From contig CAAEBO010000046.1 in NCBI GenBank assembly GCA_900754085.1, positions 1 to 64,000 of the forward strand: a DNA stretch of 64,000 bases, read 5' to 3'. This DNA is from Clostridia bacterium. GTDB taxonomy: Bacteria; Bacillota; Clostridia; TANB77; CAG-508. The notes beneath the pieces were generated by a model. That model had not been told where the DNA came from, did not search any database, and was given only the letters and a program-made list of their open reading frames with translations. A program made the position numbers and the translations under genes. This document shows, in pieces, positions 9,177-18,344 of the stretch. Every line of letters begins with the position of its first letter. The first letter of the stretch is position 1.

Positions 9177-9193
9177 TAATTTAAAATAAATAT

Positions 9194-9242
9194 AATAAAC
9201 CCAGATTGTTATATAAGATAGTTTAACAATTTGGGTTTATTT
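9194..9242. terminator. Terminator hairpin between converging genes
   Basis: AATAAACCCAGATTGTTA pairs with TAACAATTTGGGTTTATT with one mismatch; the arms are T-rich on one side and A-rich on the other, so it serves both the unknown gene and nrdD. Confidence 0.75.
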
Positions 9243-9257
9243 AATATGTATATTTTA

Positions 9258-11384
9258 TTATAAATGTGTTACTCTTGATTTAATTTCTTTAGTTTTACCA
9301 ACATTCCAGAAGTTTTCTCCTAAGTAACCACAAGTTCTTCTTGTAACGTTCATCTGACTGTGATCTTTATTTCCACAATTTGGACATTCCCATTCATTAT
9401 CTTCGTTAATTATTATTTCACCGTCAAAACCACATTTTTGGCAATAGTCAGATTTTGTATTAAATTCAGCATATTGAATATTATCATATATAAATTTAAC
9501 AACTTCTTCTAAAGCTTTTATGTTATTTTTCATATTTGGTACTTCTACATAAGATATAGCTCCACCACCTGAAATTGGTTGAAATTGGCTTTCAAATTTT
9601 AATTTAGAGAAGGCATCAATTTTTTCTCTAACATCTACATGATAAGAATTTGTATAATATCCTTTATCTGTAATATCTTTTATATCTCCAAATTTAGATT
9701 TATCTATTCTGGCAAATCTATAACATAAACTTTCAGCAGGAGTTCCATATAATGCAAAACCTAAGCCAGTTTCACTTTTCCATTGTAATACTTTATCTTT
9801 TAAGTGATTCATAACTTTTAATGCAAATTCTTGACCTACTGGATCTGTATGAGAAACACCTTTCATTAGTTTTGTAACTTCGTATATTCCAATGTAACCT
9901 AAAGAAAGTGTAGAATATCCATTGTGTAATAATTTGTCTATTGTTTCACCTTTTTTTAATCTAGCAATTGCTCCATATTGCCAGTGAATTGGGCTTATGT
10001 CAGATAATGTACCTTCTAAAGCATGATGTCTACACATTAAAGCTTCAAAGCATAATTCTAACCTTTCATCAAGTAATTTCCAGAATTTTTCGTCATCACC
10101 ATTTGCAACAATAGCTGTTTGTGGCAAGTTTATACTTACAACACCTTGGTTAAATCTTCCTTCAAATTTATAATTTCCATTTTCATCTTTCCAAGGAGCT
10201 AAGAAACTTCTACAACCCATTGGGCTGAATACATTACCTTCGTAATTTTCTCTCATTTTTTTAGCAGATATATAATCTGGATACATTCTTTTTGCAGAAC
10301 ATTTTACTGCAAGTTTTGTTAAATAATCGTATTTTCCACCTTTTAAACAGTTATGTTCGTCTAAAACATAGATAAGTTTAGGGAATGCAGGAGTAACGTA
10401 AACTCCAACTTCATTTTTTATGCCTTGAATTCTTTGATTTAGAATTTCTTCTATAATCATAGCATTTTCTTCTATATAAGGGTCATCTTTCTTTAAATTT
10501 AAAAATAATGTAACAAAAGGAGATTGACCATTTGTTGTCATTAAAGTATTTATTTGATATTGAATTGTTTGTACACCAGATTTTAGTTCTTCTTCTACAC
10601 CAACTCTTACTATTTTTTCTATTTCTTCATCAGATAGAGTATTACCAAAAGCAATTTCATATTTTTTCTTTAATTTATCGTGTGATATTCTTAAGTATTT
10701 TCCTAAATGACTAACATCAACAGATTGTCCACCATATTGGTTACTTGCAACAGCAGCAATTATTTGAGTCATTACAGTACATGCAACTCTAAAACTTTTT
10801 GGTGTTTCTATTAATTTGCCATTCATAACTGTACCATTTTCGAACATATCTTTTATATTAATTAAACAACAATTATGAATTGGTTGAACGAAATAGTCCA
10901 TATCGTGGAAATGTAAAATTCCATTTTTATGTGCTTCAACTATTTTTTCTGGTAATAAAACTCTTTGTGTTAGGTCTTTAGAAACTTCACCTGCAATGTA
11001 ATCACGTTGAGTAGAAGCTAAAAATGTATTTTTATTAGAATTTTCTTCTTTTAATTCTTTATTGTCATTTCTTATTATAGATAATATTGTATCATCTGTA
11101 GTATTAGATTTACGAACCATTGCTCTTTTATATCTATATAAAATGTATGCTTTAGAAAGAGCATATTTATTAGCTTTTACTAATTCACTTTCGATAATAT
11201 CTTGAATTTCTTCTACTTGCAGATTTTTCTTTTTAGAAGCTTCAACAACGTCTGCAATTTCTTCTATTTGTTTGCTAGTTATTTTTTCTTTTGGTTTTAC
11301 TTCTTCATTTGCTTTTTGGATAGCAATTATAATTTTTGCTCTGTTGTAGTCTACAATTCTTCCATCTCTTTTTATTACGTTCAT
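9258..11384 (-). CDS. nrdD: Anaerobic (class III) ribonucleoside-triphosphate reductase
   Basis: A 708-residue class III reductase that makes dNTPs from NTPs without oxygen using a glycyl radical. Residues about 3-95 are an ATP-cone regulatory domain (IKRDGRIVDYNRAKI at its start); the middle is the catalytic barrel; near the C-terminus are a four-Cys zinc site (CQKCGFDG then CPNCG) and the radical-bearing RTCGYLGENFWN, with the Gly at about residue 686. The ATG at 11384 is placed by an AAGGGGG ribosome site; the longer frame from 11483 has no start signal. The activating enzyme gene nrdG, normally adjacent, is not in this window on either side. The gene is last before a terminator, and a TetR-type regulator gene is divergently placed upstream. 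Confidence 0.95.
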   Translation of the reverse strand: MNVIKRDGRIVDYNRAKIIIAIQKANEEVKPKEKITSKQIEEIADVVEASKKKNLQVEEIQDIIESELVKANKYALSKAYILYRYKRAMVRKSNTTDDTILSIIRNDNKELKEENSNKNTFLASTQRDYIAGEVSKDLTQRVLLPEKIVEAHKNGILHFHDMDYFVQPIHNCCLINIKDMFENGTVMNGKLIETPKSFRVACTVMTQIIAAVASNQYGGQSVDVSHLGKYLRISHDKLKKKYEIAFGNTLSDEEIEKIVRVGVEEELKSGVQTIQYQINTLMTTNGQSPFVTLFLNLKKDDPYIEENAMIIEEILNQRIQGIKNEVGVYVTPAFPKLIYVLDEHNCLKGGKYDYLTKLAVKCSAKRMYPDYISAKKMRENYEGNVFSPMGCRSFLAPWKDENGNYKFEGRFNQGVVSINLPQTAIVANGDDEKFWKLLDERLELCFEALMCRHHALEGTLSDISPIHWQYGAIARLKKGETIDKLLHNGYSTLSLGYIGIYEVTKLMKGVSHTDPVGQEFALKVMNHLKDKVLQWKSETGLGFALYGTPAESLCYRFARIDKSKFGDIKDITDKGYYTNSYHVDVREKIDAFSKLKFESQFQPISGGGAISYVEVPNMKNNIKALEEVVKFIYDNIQYAEFNTKSDYCQKCGFDGEIIINEDNEWECPNCGNKDHSQMNVTRRTCGYLGENFWNVGKTKEIKSRVTHL

Positions 11385-11549
11385 TATTTTTTCCCCCTTG
11401 ATACTTTTTTGAATTTTACTTTTGTAAGTTTTATATTTTATGGTATAATCATATATATAAAAAACAGTATAGTAAATATTCATTTTTCAAATTCTGTCAA
11501 AATTTTTACATATCTATAATGTTTGTGAAAAAATATATGAGGTGAGTGC

Positions 11550-12140
11550 ATGAGAGTTCGTGACAAAACGAAGAAAAAAATTGCGAGTTCAATGGTTGAA
11601 TTAGTCGAAAAAAAACCAATAGATAAAATTACAATTACAGATATAACTGTTAATTGTGATATGACAAGACAAGTGTTTTATAGGTATTTTGTAGATAAAT
11701 ACGATTTAATTAATTGGATGTATGAAGAAGATTGTGGATCTATAATATATACAGGAGAAGAAAATTTTAGTTTAAAAAGTTGGATAGAATATATTATAGA
11801 TATATTAGAAGATAAAAAAAGTTTTTATGTACATGCAATTCAGGATGATTCTAGCAAAACTTTTGAAAATTTAATTTTGGATAAAACAAGATTTTACTTA
11901 AAGAAAATTATAGAATATAAGACTGCTACAGAACTTACAAAGCAATTAGAATTTTTAATAGAAATGACAGCAAGAGGGTTAGTAGACATGATAATATTTG
12001 AAATAGAAAAAGAAATGCCCGTAAAAAAAGAAATTTTAATAGACTGGCTAATGAATGGAATATCTAAAGAAATATCGGATTTAATAGAAAATTATGTTGT
12101 TCCAATGAATATAGTGAAGAAATGGAAATTTGAAAATTAA
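11550..12140 (+). CDS. TetR/AcrR family transcriptional regulator (DhaS-like)
   Basis: A 196-residue regulator with an N-terminal helix-turn-helix: IDKITITDITVNCDMTRQ followed by VFYRYFVDKYDLI at about residues 24-53, the classic TetR pattern. The C-terminal part (about 60-196) resembles the ligand or dimerisation domain of DhaS-like members, which includes atypical ones that act as coactivators. The ATG at 11550 follows GAGGTGAG. It is divergent from nrdD with about 165 bases between the two starts, so it may control its own gene or nrdD, but neither is shown. It could instead sense a small molecule for the downstream gene. Confidence 0.85.
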   Translation: MRVRDKTKKKIASSMVELVEKKPIDKITITDITVNCDMTRQVFYRYFVDKYDLINWMYEEDCGSIIYTGEENFSLKSWIEYIIDILEDKKSFYVHAIQDDSSKTFENLILDKTRFYLKKIIEYKTATELTKQLEFLIEMTARGLVDMIIFEIEKEMPVKKEILIDWLMNGISKEISDLIENYVVPMNIVKKWKFEN

Positions 12141-12153
12141 TAAGAACAAAATA

Positions 12154-12182
12154 TTGTAAGATTTACATAAAAGTGATAAAAT
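12154..12182 (+). promoter_or_regulatory. Promoter with extended -10 for the 122-aa protein
   Basis: TTGTAA (12154-12159), 17-base spacer, TAAAAT (12177-12182), with TG one base before the -10 box. Confidence 0.55.
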
Positions 12183-12230
12183 ATTACCTAGGAAACTGGT
12201 TGAAATAAAAAGTGAAAGGAGTAATAATTT

Positions 12231-12599
12231 ATGCTTTATGAAATTAGTCTTCGGATTGCAAGAGGTAGCTATGAACTAGAAACAGTTTACTTTGGTAATG
12301 GCATTATACAAATTGAAAATGGTATAATAGAAGGAATTATAGCAAGAGACTATGTAACAGGTAGTATATCTGAAAAAAGGATAGAAATTTCTACATTTGA
12401 TGTAGATTTTTATGGAAGCCATGAATTGACAACAAAGGGTGAAAATGATATAGAATTACCAGGGATATATACTTTATATGGAGGTATGTATGGAATGTAC
12501 GAAATTGCTGAACTGGAGTTTAAAGGGGAATTAGCAAAGAACAAGAAAGAAAAAGCTTTAAATGAAATTAAGGCAATTAAAAAGCTAGCAGAGATTTGA
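12231..12599 (+). CDS. Protein of unknown function (122 aa)
   Basis: A small soluble protein preceded by AAAGGAG and its own promoter. The first 90 residues alternate hydrophobic and polar positions with many Gly and Tyr (for example YTLYGGMYGMYE), suggesting a small beta-rich fold; the last 25 residues are a charged helix. No membrane segment, Cys cluster or catalytic motif is visible. I do not recognise the family. It ends at a hairpin terminator and so is a one-gene unit between a TetR-type regulator and the suf operon. Confidence 0.55.
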   Translation: MLYEISLRIARGSYELETVYFGNGIIQIENGIIEGIIARDYVTGSISEKRIEISTFDVDFYGSHELTTKGENDIELPGIYTLYGGMYGMYEIAELEFKGELAKNKKEKALNEIKAIKKLAEI

Positions 12600-12602
12600 A
12601 AG

Positions 12603-12650
12603 ACAAAGCAAGCACTAGTAATTTTTATTAGAATTACTAGTGTTTGTTGT
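12603..12650 (+). terminator. Hairpin terminator after the 122-aa protein gene
   Basis: ACAAAGCAAGCACTAGTAATT pairs imperfectly with AATTACTAGTGTTTGTTGT. The T tract after it is short, so it may be a weak stop. Confidence 0.55.
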
Positions 12651-12693
12651 TTATAAGATAAAGTTATATGCAAGCTTTTTTAAATTGTTAGCA

Positions 12694-12722
12694 TTGACAA
12701 ACAATTCTATATGTATTAAAAT
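12694..12722 (+). promoter_or_regulatory. suf operon promoter
   Basis: TTGACA (12694-12699), 17-base spacer, TAAAAT (12717-12722), about 85 bases upstream of sufC. Confidence 0.75.
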
Positions 12723-12781
12723 TATTATGTGCAATTTAAGGGTTGCACATAATAATTGTTTGTAAGTTAGCATAAGCTAAC
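12697..12781 (+). promoter_or_regulatory. Large hairpin and nested inverted repeats in the suf leader
   Basis: ATTATTATGTGCAA (12721-12734) and TTGCACATAATAAT (12743-12756) form a perfect 14-bp stem with an 8-base loop, overlapping the -10 and transcription start. Outside it ACAAACAATT (12697-12706) pairs perfectly with AATTGTTTGT (12754-12763). A third repeat, GTTAGC-ATAA-GCTAAC, lies at 12766-12781, and GTTAGCAT also occurs at 12687-12694. This looks like an operator set or an RNA control element for iron-sulfur assembly. Confidence 0.55.
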
Positions 12782-12806
12782 AAAGATAATAAAAGGAGTT
12801 ATTAAA

Positions 12807-13547
12807 ATGAGTGAAACATTATTAGAAATAAAAAATTTACATGCTAAAGCAGAAGAAAAAGAGATAATAAAAGGATTAAATTTAAAAATAAATAAAGGTG
12901 AAATACATGTAATAATGGGACCAAATGGTGCAGGAAAATCTACACTTTCTAATGTAATATTAGCAAACCCAGAATATGTTCAAACAGAAGGAGAAATTAT
13001 ATTAGATGGAGAGAATATAAATGAATTAAAAACAGATGAAAGAGCAAGAAAAGGTATATTTATGTCTTTCCAATCACCTAAGGAGATTCCAGGAATTAGT
13101 GTAACAAACTTTTTAAAATATGCCAAAATAGCAACAACAGGTAAACCTGTAAAAATATTTGAATTTAAAAAAGAATTAGAAAAAAACATGGAAGAATTAA
13201 AAATGAAACCTGAATATGCAAATAGAAATTTAAATGTAGGATTTTCAGGTGGAGAAAAGAAAAAAAATGAAATACTACAAATGCTTACATTAAACCCAAA
13301 ACTTGCAATATTAGATGAAACAGATTCTGGACTTGATGTAGATGCAATAAAAACTGTTGCTAAAGGAATAAAAATGTATAGCAATAAAGATAATGGAGTT
13401 TTAATAATAACTCATGGAACAAAGATTTTACAAGGATTACATGTAGATTATGTACATGTTTTAGTAGATGGAAAAATTATAAAAACAAGTACAGGTAATT
13501 TAGCAAATGAAATAGAAGAAAACGGATATGAAGAATACAAAAAATAG
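12807..13547 (+). CDS. sufC: Fe-S cluster assembly ATPase SufC
   Basis: A 246-residue ABC-type ATPase that pairs with SufB and SufD to form the SufBCD scaffold on which iron-sulfur clusters are built in the cytoplasm. Walker A is GPNGAGKST at residues 38-46, the signature is FSGGEKKKNEI, and Walker B is AILDETDSGLDVDA, all in the form special to SufC (the Lys run after SGGE and the DSGLD). AAAGGAG precedes the ATG. First gene of a five-gene operon sufC-B-D-S-U whose genes overlap or lie within a few bases of one another. No IscR or SufR gene is next to it, so any regulator acts from elsewhere. Confidence 0.97.
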   Translation: MSETLLEIKNLHAKAEEKEIIKGLNLKINKGEIHVIMGPNGAGKSTLSNVILANPEYVQTEGEIILDGENINELKTDERARKGIFMSFQSPKEIPGISVTNFLKYAKIATTGKPVKIFEFKKELEKNMEELKMKPEYANRNLNVGFSGGEKKKNEILQMLTLNPKLAILDETDSGLDVDAIKTVAKGIKMYSNKDNGVLIITHGTKILQGLHVDYVHVLVDGKIIKTSTGNLANEIEENGYEEYKK

Positions 13548-13558
13548 AGGTGAAAAAA

Positions 13559-14965
13559 TTGTCAGAAAGCAAGAAAAAAATAGAAGATATTTCTAGAAAT
13601 ATCTATGACATAAAAAATAAAGATGAATATAGTTATAAGTCACAAAAGGGTATAACTAAAGAAATAATAGAAGAAATATCAAAACTAAAGAATGATACAC
13701 CTTGGATGAAAGAATTTAGATTAAAAGCTTTAGAAACATATAATAAATTACAGCTTCCAACATGGGGACCTAAGTTAGATGAATTAAATATGGACGAAAT
13801 TGCAACATATGTAAGACCAAAAACAGATATGAAAAATAGCTGGGAAGATGTTCCAGAAGATATTAAAAATACATTTGATGCATTAGGAATACCAGAGGCA
13901 GAAAAAAAATCTTTAGCTGGTGTTGGTGCACAATACGATTCAGAAGTTGTATACCATAGTATAAAAGAAGAGCTTGTAAAACAAGGTGTTATATATACAG
14001 ACATGGAAACTGCAGTAAGAGAATATGAAGACATTGTAAAAGAGCATTTTATGAAATGTGTGCCTGTTTCAGACCATAAATTTGTTGCATTACATGGAGC
14101 GGTTTGGTCTGGGGGATCATTTGTATATGTTCCAAAGGGAGTAAATGTAGACATACCATTACAATCATATTTTAGATTAAATTCACCAGAATCTGGACAA
14201 TTTGAACATACATTAATAATTGTTGACGAAGGAGCAAGCTTACACTTTATAGAAGGATGCTCAGCTCCAAAATATAATAAAGTAAATTTACACGTAGGAT
14301 GTGTAGAATTATTTGTTAAAAAGAATGCACATTTAAGATATTCTACTATAGAAAATTGGTCTAAAAATATGATGAATTTAAATACAAAAAGAGCAATAGT
14401 AGAAGAAGGTGGAAAAATAGAATGGGTAACTGGTTCTTTTGGTTCTAAAGTTTCTATGTTATACCCAATGGCTATTTTAAAAGGAGAACACTCTAAAATG
14501 GAATATACAGGAATATCATTTGCAGGACATGGGCAAAATTTAGACACCGGATTAAAAGTTATACACAATGCACCAAATACATCATCTGTAATTAATTCTA
14601 AATCCATCTCTAAAGATGGTGGAATAGCAACATTTAGAAGTTTAGAAAGAGTTATGCCAAATGCAAAAAATTCTAAATTGTCTGTATCTTGTGAATCACT
14701 AATGTTAGATAATAAATCTAAATCTGACACAATTCCTGTAAGTGATATAAGAACAGAAGATGTAGAATTTTCACACGAGGCAAAAATAGGCAAAATAAGT
14801 GATGAGGAAATATTTTACTTAATGTCAAGGGGAATTTCGGAAGAAGAAGCAAAAGCAATGATAGTAAGAGGGTTTGCATATCCAATCTCTAAAGAACTTC
14901 CTTTAGAATATGCTGTAGAAATGAACAATTTAATAAATCTAGAACTAGAAGGGAGTATAGGATAA
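13559..14965 (+). CDS. sufB: Fe-S cluster assembly scaffold SufB
   Basis: A 468-residue scaffold protein with the right-handed beta-helix core of the SufB/SufD family; it holds the nascent cluster in complex with SufC and SufD. Family marks include AVWSGGSFVYVPKGV and the C-terminal stretch with SHEAKIGKISDEEIFYLMSRGISEEEA. The start is most likely TTG at 13559, six bases after AGAGGTG; the in-frame GTG at 13550 sits inside that ribosome site. It follows sufC by 11 bases and its stop overlaps the ATG of sufD. The long reading frame on the opposite strand is a shadow of this gene. Confidence 0.96.
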   Translation: MSESKKKIEDISRNIYDIKNKDEYSYKSQKGITKEIIEEISKLKNDTPWMKEFRLKALETYNKLQLPTWGPKLDELNMDEIATYVRPKTDMKNSWEDVPEDIKNTFDALGIPEAEKKSLAGVGAQYDSEVVYHSIKEELVKQGVIYTDMETAVREYEDIVKEHFMKCVPVSDHKFVALHGAVWSGGSFVYVPKGVNVDIPLQSYFRLNSPESGQFEHTLIIVDEGASLHFIEGCSAPKYNKVNLHVGCVELFVKKNAHLRYSTIENWSKNMMNLNTKRAIVEEGGKIEWVTGSFGSKVSMLYPMAILKGEHSKMEYTGISFAGHGQNLDTGLKVIHNAPNTSSVINSKSISKDGGIATFRSLERVMPNAKNSKLSVSCESLMLDNKSKSDTIPVSDIRTEDVEFSHEAKIGKISDEEIFYLMSRGISEEEAKAMIVRGFAYPISKELPLEYAVEMNNLINLELEGSIG

Positions 14966-16020
14966 TGAAAAATATAATATTAAACGAAACTCCGGTTAGA
15001 ACTTCAAAAAATTATGGAATAAATAATATAGAAATAAAGGACTTTGAAGAGCCAAAAATAAAGGAATTTACCAATATTACTATAACTGATGAAGAAAATT
15101 GTGTAACAAATAAAAAAGAAGAATTTAACTTAAAATTTGGATTAGGAGACTATTTTGTAAAACAGATAAAATCTGAGGCAAATGTAGATTTAAAAATAGA
15201 TATAAATAAAAATATTAAAGAACCAATAATAATAAAATTTAATTTAGATGATAAAAATGATGTTTTAGTAGAGAACATAAATGTAAATGCTAAAGAAGAT
15301 ACTAAAGCAAATATAATTATAATATATACATCAAAGGAAAATATTACTGGATATCATAATGGAATTTGTAATGCAGAAATTGGAGAAAATGCAAACATAC
15401 ATATAACAATTATAAACTTATTAAATACACAAACAAATAATTTTTATACAGTAAATGCTAAAATAAAAGAAGATGCTAAAAATTTATTTTCTATGGTAGA
15501 ATTTGGTGGAAAAAATAATGTGGTAAATTATTATGCAAATTTATTAGGAGATAATTCTAAAAATAAATTACACTCTATATATTTAGGAAAAGAGGAACAA
15601 CGTATAGATTTAAATTATATTACTGAATTATATGGTAAAAAGACAAATGTAGATATGGAAGTAAACGGAGCTCTAACAGACAATGCTAGAAAGAATTTTA
15701 AAGGTACAATAGATTTTAAAACAGGATCTAAAAAATCAAAAGGAAAAGAAAATGAATATTGTACATTATTAACAGATACATCATATTCTAAGGCATTACC
15801 AATGCTTTTATGCACAGAAGATGATGTAGAGGGAGAACATAGTACAGCAACAGGAAAATTAGATAATAAAGAGTTGTTTTATATTATGACAAGAGGAATA
15901 AGTGAAAAAGAAGCTAAAAAAATTATTGTAAAAGCGAAATTTAATTCTGTAGTTAAGGAAATAAAAAATGAAGAAATTCAAAATTTAGTTTTAGAAGAGG
16001 TCGATAGGAGGCTGGATTAA
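14965..16020 (+). CDS. sufD: Fe-S cluster assembly protein SufD
   Basis: A 351-residue partner of SufB in the SufBC2D complex. It shares the SufB/SufD C-terminal pattern (EGEHSTATGKLDNKELFY and MTRGISEKEAKKIIVKAKF) but has a shorter, more divergent N-terminal part rich in Asn, Lys and Glu, as expected for SufD. The ATG overlaps the sufB stop in a TAATG arrangement, which suggests translational coupling, and the sufD stop overlaps the sufS start in the same way. It is believed to help iron entry in the complex. Confidence 0.93.
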   Translation: MKNIILNETPVRTSKNYGINNIEIKDFEEPKIKEFTNITITDEENCVTNKKEEFNLKFGLGDYFVKQIKSEANVDLKIDINKNIKEPIIIKFNLDDKNDVLVENINVNAKEDTKANIIIIYTSKENITGYHNGICNAEIGENANIHITIINLLNTQTNNFYTVNAKIKEDAKNLFSMVEFGGKNNVVNYYANLLGDNSKNKLHSIYLGKEEQRIDLNYITELYGKKTNVDMEVNGALTDNARKNFKGTIDFKTGSKKSKGKENEYCTLLTDTSYSKALPMLLCTEDDVEGEHSTATGKLDNKELFYIMTRGISEKEAKKIIVKAKFNSVVKEIKNEEIQNLVLEEVDRRLD

Positions 16021-17240
16021 TGAATCCTGAAACAATTAGAAAAGATTTTAAGATATTCGAAAATAGAAATATTACATATTTGGATAGTGGTGCAACAGCA
16101 CAAAGACCTTACCAAGTAATAAATGCAGTTGAAGAATATTATAGTAAAAATAATGCAAATCCACATAGAGGAACATATGATTTAAGTATAGATTCTACAG
16201 AAGAATATGATAAAGCAAGAAGAAAAGTTGCAGAATTTATAAATGCAAAAAGACCAGAAGAAATAGTATTTATTAAAAATGCTACAGAAGCATTAAACTT
16301 AATTGCAAATTCTTATGGCTTAGAAAATTTACAAAAAGATGACTCTGTAGTTATATCTATAATGGAACATCATTCTAATATAGTACCATGGCAAAAAGTA
16401 ACTAAATTAAAAGAAGCTAAATTAGAGTATTTGTATATAAATGATAATTATGAAATAACAGAAGAAGAGATTAATAAGAAGATTAATAAAAATACAAAAA
16501 TTGTAAGTATTACACAAATATCTAATGTGTTAGGTGTGAAAACACCAATAGAGAAAATAATAAAGGCAGCACATAATGTTGGTGCAATTGTTATTGTTGA
16601 TGGGTCACAAAGTGTTCCTCATATTAAAATTGATGTGCAAAAAATGGATGCAGATTTTTTTGTGTTTTCAGGTCATAAATTAATGGCTCCAATGGGAATA
16701 GGTGTGCTTTATGGAAAATATGATTTATTAGATAAATTATCTCCTTTTCTTATGGGTGGTGATATGATAGAATATGTGTACGAACAGGAAACAACATTTG
16801 CAAAACCACCAACAAAGTTTGAGGCTGGTACACAAAATATTGGAGGAGCTGTAGGATTAGCTTCTGCAATAGAATATTTAGAAAACATAGGAATGAAACA
16901 AGTAGAAAATATAGAAAATGAATTACTAAATTATACAAAAGAGCAATTTAATAAATTAGATTTTATTGAAATGTATGCTCCAAAAGAAAATGAAAATCAA
17001 ATAGGAGTAATATCATTTAATATAAAAGATGTTCATCCACATGATACAGCAACAATTTTAAGCTCATATGGTATTTGTGTACGTGCAGGAGACCATTGTG
17101 CACAACCATTAATTAGATTTTTAAATCTTCCAGCAACATGTAGAGCAAGTATGTATATTTATAATACAAAAGAAGATATAGACAATTTAATAAATGCTTT
17201 AAATAAGGCAAATGATATGTTTAAAAAATGGAGAAGGTAG
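16020..17240 (+). CDS. sufS: Cysteine desulfurase SufS
   Basis: A 406-residue PLP enzyme that takes sulfur from cysteine, leaving alanine, and passes it to SufU. The fold-type I marks are clear: the aldimine Lys in FSGHKLMAPMGIG (K220) and the persulfide Cys in RAGDHCAQPL (C360), with the short active-site loop of group II desulfurases. VDGSQSVPHIKIDV contains the Asp that contacts the PLP ring. The start overlaps the sufD stop. The next gene, sufU, begins four bases after its stop, matching the SufS-SufU pair of Firmicutes. Confidence 0.97.
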   Translation: MNPETIRKDFKIFENRNITYLDSGATAQRPYQVINAVEEYYSKNNANPHRGTYDLSIDSTEEYDKARRKVAEFINAKRPEEIVFIKNATEALNLIANSYGLENLQKDDSVVISIMEHHSNIVPWQKVTKLKEAKLEYLYINDNYEITEEEINKKINKNTKIVSITQISNVLGVKTPIEKIIKAAHNVGAIVIVDGSQSVPHIKIDVQKMDADFFVFSGHKLMAPMGIGVLYGKYDLLDKLSPFLMGGDMIEYVYEQETTFAKPPTKFEAGTQNIGGAVGLASAIEYLENIGMKQVENIENELLNYTKEQFNKLDFIEMYAPKENENQIGVISFNIKDVHPHDTATILSSYGICVRAGDHCAQPLIRFLNLPATCRASMYIYNTKEDIDNLINALNKANDMFKKWRR

Positions 17241-17244
17241 GAAA

Positions 17245-17676
17245 ATGGAAAATTTAGACTCAATTTATACAGAATTAATTATGGAACATAGTATGGCATC
17301 ACATAATAAACGAAAATTAGAAAATCCAGATAAATGTGAAATGGGACATAATCCAAGTTGTGGTGATGAAATAGAAATACAAATAAAAATAAAAGATAAT
17401 GTAATAGAAGATTTAGCATTTACAGGTCAAGGGTGTGCTATATCGCAAGCTTCTACATCTATTATGATAGATACATTAATAGGGAAAACTAAAGAAGAGG
17501 CTTTAGAAATTATTAATATATTTATAGGAATGATAAAAAGGGAAATAACAGATGAGGGAGAATTACAAAAACTAGAAGAAGCAATAGCATTTAAAAATAT
17601 TTCTAATATGCCAGCAAGAGTAAAATGTGCAGTACTAGCATGGCATACAATTAAGGACTTACTAGATAAAGAATAA
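17245..17676 (+). CDS. sufU: Zinc-dependent sulfurtransferase SufU
   Basis: A 143-residue IscU-like protein that receives sulfur from SufS and passes it to SufBCD. The three Cys and one Asp that bind zinc are in NPSCGDE (C39, D41), GQGCAIS (C64) and RVKCAVLAW (C128). It has the longer insertion between the second and third Cys that separates SufU from IscU. The ATG at 17245 is chosen because GAAGGTAGG lies just before it; a longer frame from 17212 would overlap sufS. Last gene of the suf set. Confidence 0.95.
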   Translation: MENLDSIYTELIMEHSMASHNKRKLENPDKCEMGHNPSCGDEIEIQIKIKDNVIEDLAFTGQGCAISQASTSIMIDTLIGKTKEEALEIINIFIGMIKREITDEGELQKLEEAIAFKNISNMPARVKCAVLAWHTIKDLLDKE

Positions 17677-17704
17677 AGATTTCAATTTACGGAGGATAAT
17701 AATT

Positions 17705-18268
17705 ATGGAAAGAGAATTAAAAACTTCTGGAAAAATGACATGGGCATTTATTTGGAGATTTATATTATACTATATTGCAATATCTATAATATTAGCAGTA
17801 ATAACTTATTTTATGTTAGGAAAAGCTAATATGTTAGTACTATCTATTTTTTCTATTATAACAATGGGAATACTAATATTTTTTCCTACTAAACTTGCAA
17901 CATCAGATGTATTTAAAACAAGGAAAATGGATAGTGTAAATTTAAAAAAGTTTAAAAGAAACATAATTATTTTTTATATAATTGTTATGTCAGCTGTTAC
18001 TTTATTTAATACATTAAACTATGCTGTAACAATGATTGGATTAAAAAATGTAAATGAATCAGCTATAGAAGAAGTAAGGAACAATGAACAGTTAAAAGAC
18101 GAAGACAAAAATAAAATGATAGAAAGCCAAAATAATTATATTGAGCAAGTAGAAAAGATACAAAGAGAAACATTTGCAATAATAACTTTAATTGATATAA
18201 TATTGTTTATACTAGGTGTAATAATACAATTTAAATTTACTAAAAAATATTTAAACGAAGAAGATTAA
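17705..18268 (+). CDS. Membrane protein of unknown function (187 aa)
   Basis: The protein has four likely membrane helices, at about residues 15-37, 42-60, 87-108 and 158-178, with a Glu/Lys/Asn-rich loop of about 45 residues between the third and fourth. An ACGGAGGA-like ribosome site precedes the ATG. It starts 28 bases after sufU and could be read with the suf operon, but no family link to iron-sulfur assembly is seen. It ends just before the promoter of the pheST T-box leader. I do not recognise the family. Confidence 0.6.
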   Translation: MERELKTSGKMTWAFIWRFILYYIAISIILAVITYFMLGKANMLVLSIFSIITMGILIFFPTKLATSDVFKTRKMDSVNLKKFKRNIIIFYIIVMSAVTLFNTLNYAVTMIGLKNVNESAIEEVRNNEQLKDEDKNKMIESQNNYIEQVEKIQRETFAIITLIDIILFILGVIIQFKFTKKYLNEED

Positions 18269-18278
18269 AACTTAAGTA

Positions 18279-18307
18279 TTGCAATTTGAAAAAAGTTATG
18301 TTAATAT
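18279..18307 (+). promoter_or_regulatory. Promoter of the pheST transcript
   Basis: TTGCAA (18279-18284), 17-base spacer, TAATAT (18302-18307), upstream of the T-box leader. Confidence 0.5.
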
Positions 18308-18344
18308 ATTAAGCATATTAAATAATAAGCCTAGAAAAAAGCAA

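Noticed and set aside
11420..11530. NrdR box or clear promoter upstream of nrdD
   Set aside because: TTGACA is present on the minus strand at 11495-11500 but no -10 box lies at a proper distance, and no NrdR-type repeat was seen.
13633..14793. Long frame on the strand opposite sufB (386 codons)
   Set aside because: It is antisense to an intact, well-conserved sufB, has no ribosome site and reads as a low-quality Ser/Phe/Leu protein, the usual shadow in AT-rich DNA.
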